Assembly: GCA_024529925.1 (NCBI GenBank)
Contig: JAFEUB010000814.1
Coordinates: 987,501-1,051,500 of the forward strand
Source: Ophthalmolycus amberensis
Taxonomy: Eukaryota; Chordata; Actinopteri; Perciformes; Zoarcidae
Reading direction: 5' to 3'
Length of the DNA stretch: 64,000 nucleotides
Shown here: one piece after another, positions 33,346 through 47,319 of the stretch
Numbering within the stretch: position 1 is the stretch's first letter
Layout: every line of letters begins with the position of its first letter
Notes under the pieces: generated by a model
Databases searched by the model: none
What the model saw: only the letters and a program-made list of their open reading frames with translations
Told to the model about the DNA's origin: nothing
Translations under genes and position numbers: made by a program

Positions 33346-36300
33346 ACATCGTACACACAGTTTTTTTTCTCCACTTTTGGCTGATTAGACCTGCTCTAAG
33401 GACAGCATGGCTGTTTGCAGATCAAACTAACCCCAGTTTGTGCCTCTCCTGTGTGAGACATGTCCCTGGTGGTCCTTCAAAAACCAAGTATTATGACATA
33501 CGCAAATATGAAATGATGGAAAGTAACATTGATATAGACTAATGTAAATGTGAGCATTTAATAGGCATTTCCCACAGAAGGAATTTTGACCAGCTCGTTC
33601 AGGTTCAGGGTCACTTTCATTCTGCCATGACTTAATGGGCGGCTTAAATAACACTGAGACATCATTACTGTTATCAGTAACACCTGTGCTCTTCCTGCTA
33701 TGACGAGTCAAAAAATGTTTGCAGTGGAAAAGGCCTGTTTGCAGAAGGAGATGTCGCTTGCAGCTACCGTCTTTTTTTGGAGGGACAATGAGACAGAGTT
33801 GCAACTCGAGAATCAGATTAGATTATTTTGATACTGGATATACCTTCCTTTAGTGTTGATAGACAATCTTCTCAACTTTAGAGAGGTGAGTATAATTTTA
33901 ATGTGACCCTGCTGTTGAACCTCTCTGGGTAGGACAATATACACATTCGGCCTGTTTGAGATGAGCCGCGCCTGCGCAGAATCGATCACCGGCGATCGGC
34001 GCACAATGCATGGCGGTTCGATTTGTGTCCGACTTGATCCTGACTTGCTCTGACGTCCTTGCACACGTGGGCAACGATAACCTCTCGAGATCGAGGCGTC
34101 AGCAGTTTTTAGAGCCAGGTGCTGCAGTTGCTCTCCACCGAATGCAAGACCCAGGGCACGATGGGAAACGCCTGCCTTTCGTAAGATCAAAGAGCTGATT
34201 GGCTCTTAGTTTTGACAACAAACGTTTTGTAGAAAATTCGAATTTTCTGTGTAATTGTACGGTAATATTTAACTCTATATTGTTGGCTATTAGTCTCGTG
34301 TTGTGCAATGAAGGTCAAATCTTTTAGCAAGCATATCCTTCATGGTTGATAAAATGGATAATAATCAAGGTTATTTATACAGCAACAATAACAAAGTACT
34401 TTACAAGGCTGAAGAATAAAGGATAGAATACAATGCAGATACATTTTATATATACATATATGTATATGTATGTGTATTACTCCAAACTATCTCAACGTAG
34501 TCTGCAAACTACAAGTATCCTACAAATAGAATCTACCAGGCTGTAACTGTGACTTGCTTCATGTTATTTGAAGGGTGGTGGAAAGTGTACGATTCAATAA
34601 TTTTATTTCAATGCCCCCTGATGTCGTCCACTGTCCAGGCGAGGCGCAGTTCATCTCGAATGAGCCTGTTTATGGTTGTTGGAGATTGGTATGAAACCAA
34701 TGAACTGCGGTATACCTTAAAGAGAGGGGTCTAATTAGCCAGAATAACAGGAAACATCTGTAAACCAATCAAATTAAAGTAGGTCCAGTAACAAGTGGGG
34801 CACCCTGACCTACATTTACAGACAGACAGGTTAAAAAACAGCCGTACAAAAACAGACAGAGAGAAAAACTGTTAGTCTTTCATTCACAAATAGAAATCTT
34901 TTTAAGACTAGAATATTTCTGAAATAGTCTGGTTTTAGAAAGAGAGAGAGTGTGTGTGTGTGTGCTTGTCTTTCTGTATAGTTACTGTATGGTTGCATCA
35001 TTCTCGGTAGGATTTTGAAGCGGTGAGAAACGAGCAGAGAGGAGAAAGAGATGAGATGGATAAACAAAGCTTGCTACGTTTCCACTGATTTTGTGACACT
35101 GATGGCAACATTGACAGACATTTTCTTCATCTACCCCAAATCAAGAAAACAGCATGAAGAAATGATGACACAACTACACTAAAGAGACTCAGAGCGAGTG
35201 ACTCACTGAAAGGACAAGCTATGTCCTGTTTCCATTGTCAGACAACATGAAAGCATTTTAAAATGCAATCAACTAGCTCATAATCAATGTCTGTGATGAA
35301 TGTCCTGCAGCTTCAGATATAACCAGTGTCTGTCAAATACTGCTGTCCAGAACCAGGAATCAGTTCCATCATTGGACTGGTGAATCCATGTGCTTTTGAT
35401 TTTATAATGTGTTTGGCTCTGACATTTTAGAGACAAAAGACTTTAATCTCACATATGTGAAACTATTTTTCAGTCATCACTGACTCTCACAAATTGTATT
35501 ATTTTCGAGCAAACTTCCTCTCGTTGTCTTCCACAGGGCCACTTTAGCACCACTGTTGTCCCCTGCGAATGATATCATTTTATATATGATATAATTAGAT
35601 TGTGCATACATACGTTTTACAGTGGTAGTTTAAGGAGGGTCACACGTTAATCTTAAGCAGTCGCAAGATGATTAATTCGGCAAAAACCACAGATTCTTTA
35701 ACAAGGTATTTAAGATGAATAAAAGGCCAGTAGTCCTTTTGTCAGTTACATAAATGTAGTGGAGCAAAAAGTACGATATTTGCCTCTGGATTGTAGTAAA
35801 AATCTTTAGTAGCCCTATACGTAAAGTACCTCAAACTGTAATTAAATACAGTAATCCAGTGAGTGTATAAGTTACTTTCCATCCCTAGTTATCTCTGTGC
35901 CTGTTTCTGCCGTATGAAGGTGAGAAGATGGTGCCTCTCCATCAGGGCTGACAGAGTGCTCACCTCATTATTTCATGAGGCTGAATCATGTTGTGATTAA
36001 TATTGCAGTAATTGTGCTCCAGGACGAACATAATACAGCAGGCTATGGAACAAAGGGCTTTTAGTTTACAGCCGTGCAGTTTCTTTGTTTATATCATCGA
36101 CTGTTACAGCAACAAAACACAAGTCCGCCCACAAACACTTTTTTTTGGTATTTGATTTGATGTGCAGAAAAGAAAATCAAGGACAGAAATGAAGGAAATA
36201 AACTGACTTTATGTTGGTTAAATAAAAATTCCTTCATTGTGATTGATGACTTGTTAAATGCTTGTTCCTCCTGCTGACAGTGGAGACAATCAAACTCTGT

Positions 36301-36570
36301 GAAGAATCAACATATTTTAGATCAGGACAAGCCATCAAAACCCTTCACTGAGGATCTAAAAATAAAGCTGCAGGGGCGGAAATCCACCTGACAAGTGTGT
36401 GCGCCTCTGCATCTGATATCTGCCAACAAAAACCCACTCGACTAATAATGACTAAAGTTTAGAGACATAGACACTTTGCACCAAATTTTGTGACAATCCA
36501 TCAAACGGTTGTTGAGCTACTTAGTCTGCACCAACTGACAGAATGGCATTACCGTCCATATAACCACGCT
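33346..36570. other. Non-coding DNA with repeat fragments
   Basis: No gene seen. A short GC- and CpG-rich island at about 33955-34170 stands out from AT-rich flanks and looks like an inserted repeat. About 35745-35890 (GTAGTGGAGCAAAAAGTACG...GTAAAGTACCTC) resembles the hAT-like subterminal sequence. Confidence 0.45.
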
Positions 36571-36615
36571 GCATAGCATAGCATAGCATAGCATAGCATA
36601 GCATAGCATAGCATA
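36571..36615 (+). repeat. (GCATA)9 pentanucleotide microsatellite
   Basis: Nine uninterrupted copies of GCATA. Confidence 0.95.
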
Positions 36616-36779
36616 AAACGATGTGTTTTGTCCTTCAGTGAGTTTCGGTTTTACTTGAAGTAGTTAGATTTGACTTGGAAATAAATCAGGACTATTAATG
36701 TATTTAAATGTAAGGCTTTAATTCCAAAGAGGTCTTATCTCCATCAGCTTTATTTTAGTTTCAGACATAAAACTAGTGA

Positions 36780-37440
36780 AACCCTCCTCTCCTCCGCTCT
36801 CTTCATTTCTCTGTTCCCTTTCCTGCTGTCTTCTCTTTCCTTCCCTTTTATCTCCTTTCCTTTCCTTTCTTCTAATTTCCTTCTTTCCTCCCCTCTCCTC
36901 CCATTTCCTTTCTGTTCATCTCCTCTTTACTTTCCTCTTTGCTCTCCTTCCTTTCCCTCTCCTCTTTTATTTCCTCCTCCTCTCCTCCACTGTCCTTTCA
37001 TTTCCTTTCCCTTTCATTTCCTAACTTCTCATTTCCTCGCCTCCTCTCTCCTTCCCTTCCCTCTCCTCTTTTCTTTCCTCACCTCCTCTCCTCTCTGCTC
37101 CTCCACTCTCCTTTCATTTCTTTCCTTTCCCTGTTGTTTCCTTACTTCTCATTTCCTCGCCTCCTCTCTGCTCATCCTTCCCTTTCGTCTCCTCTTTGCG
37201 CTCCTCTCCTCTTTCTCCTCCTCTCTCCTCCTATGATTAGCTGCAGCTCTGTAGGTTACCATAGCACCCAAGAGAGAAAAAGTCAACCCACACAGAGTCT
37301 CCTGCCTACCACTCATTCTCTTCCTTCCTCTCTCTCTCGTTCTAGTCTGCCATTGTCTTTCCTCTTGCTCGCTCCCTCTCTCTGTCTACCTCACCTCTCT
37401 CTCTCGCTGTCCTGTCTCCTGCTGTTCTCCTCACCAAGAC
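36780..37440 (+). repeat. Long polypyrimidine tract (CT-rich strand asymmetry)
   Basis: About 460 bp (36780-37240) of almost only C and T on the plus strand. It is built of imperfect tandem blocks, for example CTTCTCATTTCCTCGCCTCC near 37024 and again about 120 bp later. A second pyrimidine-rich part follows at 37318-37430. The 82- and 187-codon frames here are low-complexity Ser/Leu/Phe artefacts. Confidence 0.85.
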
Positions 37441-37590
37441 GCCATAATATTGTTAACATCTCACAAGCAATTTTGGACATTTGTGTTCACCTGAGTGAGT
37501 GAGTGTGTGTGCCGGCTTATATGCATAGATGCTTGGGTATGAATATGCAGCTATGTTCTGCCCAACATGACAACTCAGCCTCACTGTCCG

Positions 37591-37634
<44 letters not shown>

Positions 37635-37662
37635 CAAACACACACACGGACAAACACACACT
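37591..37662. repeat. (CA)n microsatellite
   Basis: CA-rich tract with GGACAAA interruptions near its end. Overlapping frames on both strands are artefacts. Confidence 0.95.
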
Positions 37663-37679
37663 TCCTCCATCCACAGGAG

Positions 37680-39641
37680 AGAGTGGGCTCTGACTGGGCC
37701 CTCCAGACTCTCCAAAGTTATTGACAGTTTCAAGCTAGAACAAGCCGCTAATGTGTGTGACATCTTCCGTTTTCTGTGTTTGCTTGTTGTTTCTATCTAG
37801 TGCTTTCTGAATAGCGAAGTGTTGGTAACTGCGTCTGTGTAATTGCTGACATGGCATTCACTGCAAATTTGGTGTGCGTCATTGTTTGTAAGGTTGGTGT
37901 TTGTGTGTAGAGAGAGAGAGAGAAAGACAACCATTAGCCAATTAGATGAGGCGGTTTGGAGTTGCGATTGAACGACAGCCTGCGGTTATTGTGTTATGGC
38001 CAGTTTTTATGTGGACGACGCGCTTGTATGTGCATGAGTGATAGTCAGATAGCCCAACATCACAAATGGGTGTTTTTTTTAAACTTATGCAACATACAAC
38101 AGCCTCTATATTAAAAGGGAGACTCCCCCTTTTTACACATCAAAGCCCATTTACATGTGCTACTGCGTAAGTTGTAAAAAGATACGTAAAGTCTGACAGA
38201 TGTTCCCAAGTCACTCCATGAAGTTCTGTTAAACATAAATGGGAGTGAGGGGAAAGAGATGAAAACAGGGGGAGGACAAAGAACTAGAGGAAAGGCGTGA
38301 GGTAAAAGAGAGTAAACCAGCCTGCTCTGGCAGTCCTTCCAATGGTGTTCCCAGTGATCTTTCAGAATACCATCTGCTGTCTGCTCCATTCAGTATTCGC
38401 TGTGTTAAATAATCTATGTGGCCTATAGCGATCAGCAGGATGCTTCACTGCTGATGATCATTGGTTAAATGTTGAATTTTCTTTATTTGGGCAGTTCTGG
38501 AAACAAAACCAAACTTGGCTTTATTATTATGAGGAAGGTTAAACCTAAAGGAAACAACACGCTTAGTGAGAAACACTATAAATATACCTTTCAATCACAT
38601 CATATCATGTGTTTATTTTTCTTTGCCACGTATTTCTTTTTCGTGGTCACTGTCATGTTTGAGCCTGATTATTAAATGCAGTGACACATCCTGGATAGAT
38701 TCAGTTTAGGCCACGAAGGCTTATGCTGTTGGTGTTTTTAACAGCAAATGTAAAACGCGCTGTGAGGTGGCGTGGGCTGTCCTTGGTCAGAATGTTAATG
38801 GAGCTTTTGCTCAGTTGTTCAGCACAAACAAACACAACAGGTGTGGGTAGCTAGAGATGGAATATGTGTAATCAAATCCAGCAAGCTAAGTTGAAAACAC
38901 AGCTACTTCTTTGCTGATGTGTTTAAAGTTATGTGCATGCATGGAGTGTGTGAGGGTAGGAGTTATAGGCGTTAATGTTCAGGGGTTACAACAGGTTACC
39001 AAAAAAACACGCTTCTGAACATGCAGCTGAAAGGAACCATGAGGGATTTGTGTGGGCAGTTGTGAGTCATGCGGATGACAGTTGTGTGAAGTTTCTTCAA
39101 ATGCATCACTGTTATGAATTGAGTCATGAGGAAAAGGTTTGATGATTGTGACAGATTGAAGGCTTTACATTGTGTGTGTGTGTGTGTTTCCATGCATGCA
39201 GCAGGTGGAGCCCTGGTTCCAGTGCTCAATATCTCATTGATTATAGTAGTTAAGATTAAGAGTCAACGGTAGGGATTTAATTAACATTTAAATAATAGAT
39301 AACATCACGTATGTAGCCTGTTTCCATACATTTCTGATGAATTAGTGTTGTGATGTTATGAGCAATCCTGCTAATTTAGCTGAGTGATCAATGTGTCTGT
39401 GGCATCTTTGCTTCACGTGAACATGGAGTAAAAGTGGGACCTTTGATAGTTTGAGCGTCATCTGATTTTTGTGAAATCGTACGGCGTTTAAAATAAATAC
39501 AGCAGGTTATGGGCTATGATATGAAAGATAGGTAGATACAACTGCCTCTCCTCTCTTCATCACACTTTCGTACTGTGCTCATTAGTTTCCATGGTAACAG
39601 AGTGTTGCTGAGCTGGTCGTCAGGCTGCCCACTCAAGCCCG

Positions 39642-39675
<34 letters not shown>

Positions 39676-40690
39676 TTCACCTGTAAATACACTCACACAC
39701 AGAGACCTACAAATATGTATTAGAGTTGCATTGACTCAAGGACACACAACACAATGATGACGCAGTTGCGTGCACGCATACATACATCCATATATACACA
39801 CGCTAAACTCATACAAGTGCTTCGTTGTTTTAAGGCTTTTATCCCGTGAGAAGGCAACCCTTATCACTTTTATTGTGTGTGTGTGTTTGAACGCGTTCTT
39901 GGGTGTGAAGTTTCGTGTGTTTGTCTATATATTCCCCCCCCCCCCAAGCAGAGACACAAGTCTTTAGGAATAGTAAGACCAGTGGTCAGATGCTGGCAGC
40001 CGTGTGGTCCCCAACGCAGTTGGTTCTCGGAAGGATAGAAATCCAAGGAACACGCACAAAACTTAAATATGATGTGTGTGTGGTAGCTAGCCCACTCAGA
40101 GCACTGCAGAGACAAAGACAGAAACAGAAATACCAAAGTAGGTTAGAGCAAAGCATTCTGGGATAGCAGGATACCCCCTGGGCTTCTGCAAGAGGCTCTC
40201 TTTCTTTCTCCCTCTCGCCGCTTCTAGACTCTTTCTTTCTTTTCACTTTTTTGTGTGTTTTGTGTGTTTTGCATTCTTTCTCCTCACTGATTTCATCGCT
40301 GCTTTAATTCATGTGCAGAAGAGAGAAAGTGAGAAAAGAGGTAATCCCTCACATATACCACATGAAGATGTTTTTTTTCAAACGGATGCAGAGTCTCAAA
40401 AGTTTCACATCTAAATCTGTTGTAAATGTTGTTCCCTTCAGCTTGGTGAGATGTCTTTCTTTCCCTGCTGTATTTTACATTCATAGGCCTGTTTTGTAAG
40501 ATTCTTGTTCCAGTCTCTGCCACTATGCGGAGTCAAGACAGACGTTATCTCTCTTCTCTGGGATGAAATACTCAAAGAAATGTCTTGATCTTTTATCATG
40601 TAATCTCTAGAATTTAATGATCAGGTGATTTCATCACTTCCGACTTCCTCATTGAAAAGAAGCATGGTACTTTATTTATGTTCAACATTT
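37680..40690. other. Non-coding DNA, no gene seen
   Basis: AT-rich sequence with (TG)n/(CA)n tracts near 39172-39188 and 39641-39668 and a C-run at 39936-39946. No exon is supported. Confidence 0.5.
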
Positions 40691-40700
40691 CAGAGGGCAC

Positions 40701-41059
40701 CAGTGGTGTAAGTACATTCACTCAAGTTCTTAAGTGCAATTTTGAGGTACTTAAGTATTTCCATTTTATGCTACTTCTACTCCACTACACAACCCAGTTT
40801 TCTACTTTTACTCCACTCTATTTTCGTTTGCTACCTTTAGTTAGCCCACTAGTTACTTTACAGATTCAGAATATTGATACAATCTCATTGTGCAGAATAA
40901 GTACCTTTTAACTTTTTATACTTAATCTTGACACTACTCCTTTTTAAGTTGACTACAGTGAATACAGGAATTCAGGACTGTTACTTAAAAAAGCATTTGT
41001 ACACTGTGGTATTGCTACATTTACTTATAAAAATGATCTGAGTACTTCTTCCACCACTG
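40701..41059. mobile_element. hAT-like short element (MITE), 359 bp
   Basis: Begins CAGTGGTGTAAGTAC and ends GAGTACTTCTTCCACCACTG, imperfect inverted ends of the same kind as the element at 31228. Flanking 8-mers GAGGGCAC (40693-40700) and GGGGGCAT (41060-41067) match at 6 of 8 and may be a decayed target duplication. The interior has the typical ACTTAAGTATTTCCATTTTATGCTACTTC. Confidence 0.75.
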
Positions 41060-41069
41060 GGGGGCATGT

Positions 41070-44000
41070 GTGCTTGTGTCAAATCTGTAACAGTCATACA
41101 TTGCACACTGCATTCAAAGTCAACAACTACTGGTTGTTAATGCCATGAACTTAAAACAAATGTTCCAAAATATCACTGATTTAGTTTCATGTAAAGTAAA
41201 ATTATTCTCAGAATGGAACAAATGAAACCCAGGGCTGCTTTGTCGAATTAGTGTCTGTGTTTTTACTGACTTAAATCTTGTTTTTCTGCCACCATTAGCA
41301 TGTGTCAACATGTATCAACAGTTCACAGCAGTTAGACAATCCACCTTTCACTTCCTTTCGACAGTAGAGCAGATAGTAAAGTCATTGAAGCGTTTGTAAC
41401 CCTGTCATAAACGTTTACTCATTCATTCATATGTTAGTTTAGTTTCACTATGTGATTCATTCAATTAATGTCATGCATGTGCTCCTTTCTTCCTTTTTTT
41501 CTGTCTCTTTTTCTGTCAGCTGATTGTAGGAAAAAAAATAATGAAACCAAAGAGATGGACAGAGAGAAAAGAAAGATGGATGGAGAAAGCTCACTAGTTG
41601 GCAGATCTGTTAGGGAATCTATTTAGTTGCTGGCTTTATCCCCAGTGCCTGACCGTGCCCACTACAACACTCTGAATCACAACGAAACTCCTGAGGGAGG
41701 CTTTTTATTCCTCGCTAAAGGAGGCTTAATTAGTAACAGGTTTTATTAGTGTAAGCCATTAATAAACAATACCTCCCTTCCTGATTGTCAACACAAATCT
41801 CTTTTTTTGTTCCAGTTTAAGCAGGAAAAGAGACTCAAATTTGGTGCACCACATTTACATCAATTGTTTTCTTTTTTTATTATTTTTTTTTAACACGTCA
41901 GTTTCTTGCTGATGGCTTTGTCAGACAGCACTGTCACTGTAGTGTAACTGTAGCATCAATGCATGACTTCCCTTTGCTGCTTAAATGAGTGAGGACCCAA
42001 AACATCATGCTCCAATTTGTCATTAAAAGGTTTTTTTTTGTATTCAACATGCAATACACTGTACATCTATTCACCCCGAGGAGAGGAGGAAGGAGAGGAG
42101 AGAGGAGGAGAAGAAGAAACAAGGGCGTATGGGATCATTGTTAAATTAAAAAGAAAGGAAATACAAAAGATAGAGGAGAGAAGAAAGAAAAGGGGAGATG
42201 AAAGGAAATACGACCGGAGAGGGGGAAAAAAAGGAAAGAGGAGATGAGAGGAGGAATCACAGGGAAGTACGGGACCATTGTAAGTTTCGTTGCACTCTAC
42301 ATGCATCCCTCCTCACGTGGCTCTTGCCCTCCCATCTCCTCTTCTTCCTCAATCTCTTCCACTCTTCATGCCCCTCCCAATCTAAGGCATTGGCATGCAG
42401 ATGATGTGATGTATGGATTGTTTTCTCGCTGTGTCTCCTCTTCCCCATCTCATCAGTGATGCACGAGAAGAATGCATGTGGCTTTTTGCCTTACATTTGT
42501 GTATGTCAGGGTCATCATGTAGATTGTGGTGTTACTTTGTGTGTGTGTGCCTCTGTGTTTCTCTGTGTCAGCGTCCCAGAAATGGCGGACCTGAGGGAGT
42601 TGTGCTCCACTTTCACTCCTTTTATTAATTCACCCTTCGCTCCCACTACTGTTTGCCTGGATGGACGCGATGGAAGGAGAGAAAATGAGAAGGAGGACAA
42701 GTGAATGAGTTCAAAGGAGAGTTGACAAAGATAGTGAAGTCATTTTTGATGTTTCTCTTGCATTCAGAAATTACAGTATATTAAGTCAAAATTAGACATG
42801 AGGGCATGGCTTTGAAAGACTCTGAATATTGTCGTTATTTTAAAAGCAACCCATTTTCATCACCAATCACTCCTCACGTCCTTGAGAGACTGCAGCTTTT
42901 CATCATGCCTCAACGTGAGGCACTGGCTTTGTTTCTTTATTTTCCACAGATAAGAACAGGGTGGATCACAACAGACTGTGGGTGGGCAGGAAAGTCAGCA
43001 TTCAGAGAGAAAAAGACCTTGTCTGTGGGAGCTTTTTAAAACTGTGAAGGACCATAGAGCAACTTTCTTCCATTCATTTGTCTGTTGCTCCATTTATTTA
43101 GGTGTAAAATGTGGAGATTTTAGGGACACGTTCAGGAACGATGCTTGCTTCAATGCTGCAAAGTTTGTTGGGGACCTCCGTAATTACTTTTACCTTGTGC
43201 ATTGGTGAAACTTATGCCATAAAAGGCTTTTACCCAAAGTCTGTGTAAATTTGTTTCCAAGGACCAGTGCCGTAGAACAATAATCTGGGCCACGTACATA
43301 TGCAACATCCTCTTACCCTTTTAATACACCCATTATCACGCCTGTACAAATAAATGAATCACAAGTAAACACAAGCATCTGTTGTGGTTAATGGGGTAAT
43401 ATGTAATGAAGTGTTTATTCATTTAGGAAAATCTGCACAATTTGAAATCTCATATACATACATCTCATCAACATACTGTAAAGCTTTCACAATGAGGTTT
43501 CTCCAAAATGATAGATTATTATTTCCATCAGTTTTTTAAGCTCTTCTTGAATTAGTTTGTAGCATAAACGTAGCATAATAAATCTTTAAGGCACAATCAA
43601 GATGTCTCCAAAGAAGTTACGCTCAGTATGAAAACTGAAAACAGGATTAGAAGATCTGAAACTGGACTGACTGGTCCTAATGTAGCAATGCTTATACCAT
43701 CATACGGACACTACACTGATAACAAGTGTGTCTAATTCAGCTCAACATTTATAGTGATGTATAGGCTGATCAATCAGATAGTACATTCACTTCCCACCAC
43801 TGACCAACATCTGGAGGAAACCCTGTATTTTGAAGCATTATGGGCCTGAGCCCATCTTCTTATTTTTATTCATCACAAATGACACATACCATGCCTGTGA
43901 GAGATTTCAAGGACTGTAAAATAATGTTTAAAATCAGAAGAGTCACCAGCGTGAATTAAAAAAATGGATCCCTCAGGCGACGGGTTGCATCAGCCACTAT

Positions 44001-46960
44001 GACAGGAGAGAAGACTGCTATAGCAGCAGTAACAAAACAAGAACAAATGGTGACAACAAAAGGATATTGCTGGTAACAGAGATACCGAAGAGTGAGAGTG
44101 TACAGATGCAATGTTAGGCTGCAAAGGGGCTTTTGTTTTGAAAGAGAAAAAAATAATTGACAAGTGTTGAATTGCCTGTTGGAAAGCAGAAGCTGAGAGT
44201 CGACTGTGACTATTTGATACAGTTTATTTATATACAATACTTGTGTGTGTGTGTGTGCTGGTATCTCTCTCTCTTATCATAATCATACATTCAACACAGG
44301 CCTTTGTCTCCATAACGAGCGTCACTATGACTCATGCTGCATCGCCATGGTGACGAGCATCCCCACATTAATCGGGTGTCATTTGGATTGCTCGGACAGA
44401 CAAACCGACACACGCAGGCAGCTGTGGTTGTTATATCATCGTCGGTTCAAGTTTCTGTTCCATCTCGGCCACGAGTGAACAATTATTTTACGTTACCGAG
44501 CAATAATTCCATGTCCTTTGTGTTCTGTGGAGATTGAGTTTGGTGTTAATGAACCGACTGCAAACGAGGAAGAACGCCGTGTGAGTTCTGTGCTGAGGGC
44601 ACAAGTAGTCATGGAGCGCCTCACACGTGTGAAAGGAAACAAGTGGTGTGTGTGTCGTTTGTGTTGTAGTCCACAATAATGAAATGTAAAGAGTCCAGTT
44701 TCAATAATATTCTCAATCTGTTCTTCAGTCAAATAACACCGTCATGTAGTGTGACCAGAGATGCTAGTTTGTGTAAGTTAGTATTGTAGTCAAGACCAAG
44801 ATCTTTAGGGGTTGAGACCACGTCTAAGCTAGAGTGAGACAAAGTCTCATGAACAATTAAGATATATTCAAACACACTATCTAGATCTATTATTAAGCTA
44901 TGTTGAACTCAAAGTGTAAATTCCTATACTTTGCATGCAACCTATAGACTGCTATAGATCCAACATGAAGTACAGGGGGCACGAAGCATAGAATAGGATA
45001 TTACGCCAAATTAAAAAACAAAATCAGTTTTGTATTTAATTTCTTTGTAAAATAATTTATTTCAGAAGAAAATAGCAAAGTCCATGACTTGCACAACGAT
45101 TTATTGGTATTATTACTGAGTCTAATTGACTTTCAGTGCAAAAAACCCACCAGACAAGGCTTTTATTTTCAGTGATCAGTGTTGTAAAACTGTATCATAG
45201 TCTAAGGAGCATGCATGCAGAGGGCTGATGAAATAAATCACATGATGCAGCTGCAGAATAGCATTAGCATAACCCTTCATTTTACTCTTGACTGAAGACT
45301 GCTATTGTATTCTATTAGTATCAACACAGTCACTTTATTACCCAGATGTGACAAAGCATCAGCCGAGCATTGTCACACTGAGATTGTATGCTTGTTTTAT
45401 CCTGATTATGTAAATGGTGATGAGAGACAAGTATTTTCTTTTTTAAGTGACAAAAGGAAAGGGGGTTGGAGTCAGCACAAAGCAAAAAAATTCAAGCCTA
45501 CGAATTTCTTCCACCATTATTATTGTACTCTGCTCATGTGGTGAGGTGGAAGAGAGGTCTTGTAACAACTGTTATTAAGGGGTTATTAAAGGGGCTTTGT
45601 AAAAGGCTATTGATTCACAGGAACGTTTGTTCTTTATTGTCTGATTGCACAGGAAACCTACATGAAGACGGCACAAGAAGATTCATCGAGAAGACTGCTA
45701 CTGACTGCTTAACCCAACGACAAACCGACTCAAACATGTTCAGCAAAGCTTGGTACCCATAAGGCCTTGCAGGGGCCCAGTGGGTGGGGTTACAAGGAGG
45801 CAGAGATGAACCTGACCAACCACAGGCCGTCACCTGGGGATATAAGCTCCACCCACCACTGATCGTCAGGGTAACTGACAACTGGACCAACGCCTTATAC
45901 GTCGGCATCTCAACTTTCATTGGCCAACAGTACAGGTAGGAAACGAGCGGAAGAGCTCAAACTTGTTTGGCTGCATCAGCCGCTTTCCTAATTATCACAC
46001 TGACTATGGAGCTGGAGGACGGGTGATGGAAAGGGTAGCTGAAGGGTCGGGATGATGAGGTGTGGAAGGTAGAGAATAGTGTGAAGTGGCTAAAGAGGTT
46101 TAAGAAAGCAAGGTAAATGGGACATGAATATTTGTTGAGGAAAGAGGAGGAAATAAGGGTGAAAGGAGGTGTCGACCGCATCTAAAAGCAAAAGTGTATA
46201 TACCTTTTGTCTAATCCCACTGCCTCCCTGAGTTTAATTCACAAATTCTGTCTTTTCTCATCTCAAAGCAGTCATAAAACTTTGGATAATAGCACATACT
46301 TTCAGACAGCGTCCTTGAACGTATTCATGGTTTTTGCACTCGGTTGAACACAGAAAAAGGGATTGAAAGTAATTGTGTGAATGAAGCTTTAGAAGTTATA
46401 ACCCTGCATACTTTCTCACCTCTCCACCTACACAATTCAGTTTGAAGTGGGTGTGATTTTTGGTTTTTGAAAGTAAAAAAAACTGTCAGACACAGTCCTT
46501 CCAATGTGGATGTTGGATAGGTGTGGGGGGAGGAGGTTTCAGACTTCATTTGGCGCATACTGAGGCTCCCCGGGCCTATGTTCCCTCAGCATCATCAGTG
46601 GCCCATGTTACAATCTGTCTAGAACTTTTTTGAGATATCATGCTAACTATCCAATACCAGACAGAGAAGTTGGCTAGTAGATGTTGCCTTCGTCGGTTGG
46701 GTTGGTTAGGCATGAGGAGTGATATTGGTTATGGCAAGGGTGAGAATATCAAGATAAGCCAATCAGAGGCAGAGTAGGGCGGGTCATGCCTGACATCATT
46801 CTGCATCATAATTGCCCGTTTTCGGGACAACGGGCCATCGGAACATTAGGCGTTGATCAATCATCATCCATATTTTTGACATTGACGTCTGAAAAAATCC
46901 ATTAATCGCCTAAACAAAAGTTACAATTATATTCGTTGGCTTGTATTTAGTATCCGAGGG
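41070..46960. other. Non-coding DNA, no gene seen
   Basis: Presumed intron or intergenic. A purine-rich stretch at about 42075-42260 (GAGGAGAGGAGGAAGGAG-like) is the only strong compositional feature. The short frame MADLRELCST at 42582 follows a good acceptor-like GTGTCAG but ends after 40 codons and is not called. Confidence 0.45.
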
Positions 46961-46961
46961 A

Positions 46962-47318
46962 AGCCGAAATAACGACATACTGATGCCGATTTGTAAAAAA
47001 TCTGAATTGATTTTTGTTAGTTGTCTCTGCAAGATGACAAGCAAATACCTTTTAAAATACTTGTTTTTCTCAATGGATTAATCTACAATATTTTTTTTCC
47101 TGATTCAACAACAGCATGCAGGATGTCAGTGATGACAGGAGGAGCATCTCAACGCTGATAGGCTTTCACGAAACAGCATCACAGTTAAAAAAATGTTTAA
47201 CTTGCGCCTGGCACAAATTTATGTTTACTCGCGTCCATTCCCGTCTTTGCATTGACTTTGTATGTAATCTGCTCGCGTGAAAAATTGGTGCTGTGTTTGG
47301 TGTGAACACAGCATCAGA
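46962..47318. repeat. Dispersed repeat, CpG-depleted copy
   Basis: Second copy of the family at 13316-13852, same orientation and block order, with the central CpG-rich part eroded. It ends GTGTGAACACAGCATCAG. Confidence 0.75.
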
Positions 47319-47319
47319 A

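Noticed and set aside
36776..37502. 82- and 187-codon Ser/Leu/Phe-rich frames resembling a membrane protein
   Set aside because: Low-complexity translation of a polypyrimidine tract; frames persist because stop codons need purines.
42582..42704. Frame MADLRELCST... after an AG acceptor-like site
   Set aside because: Ends after 40 codons with no donor or partner exon; no family resemblance.
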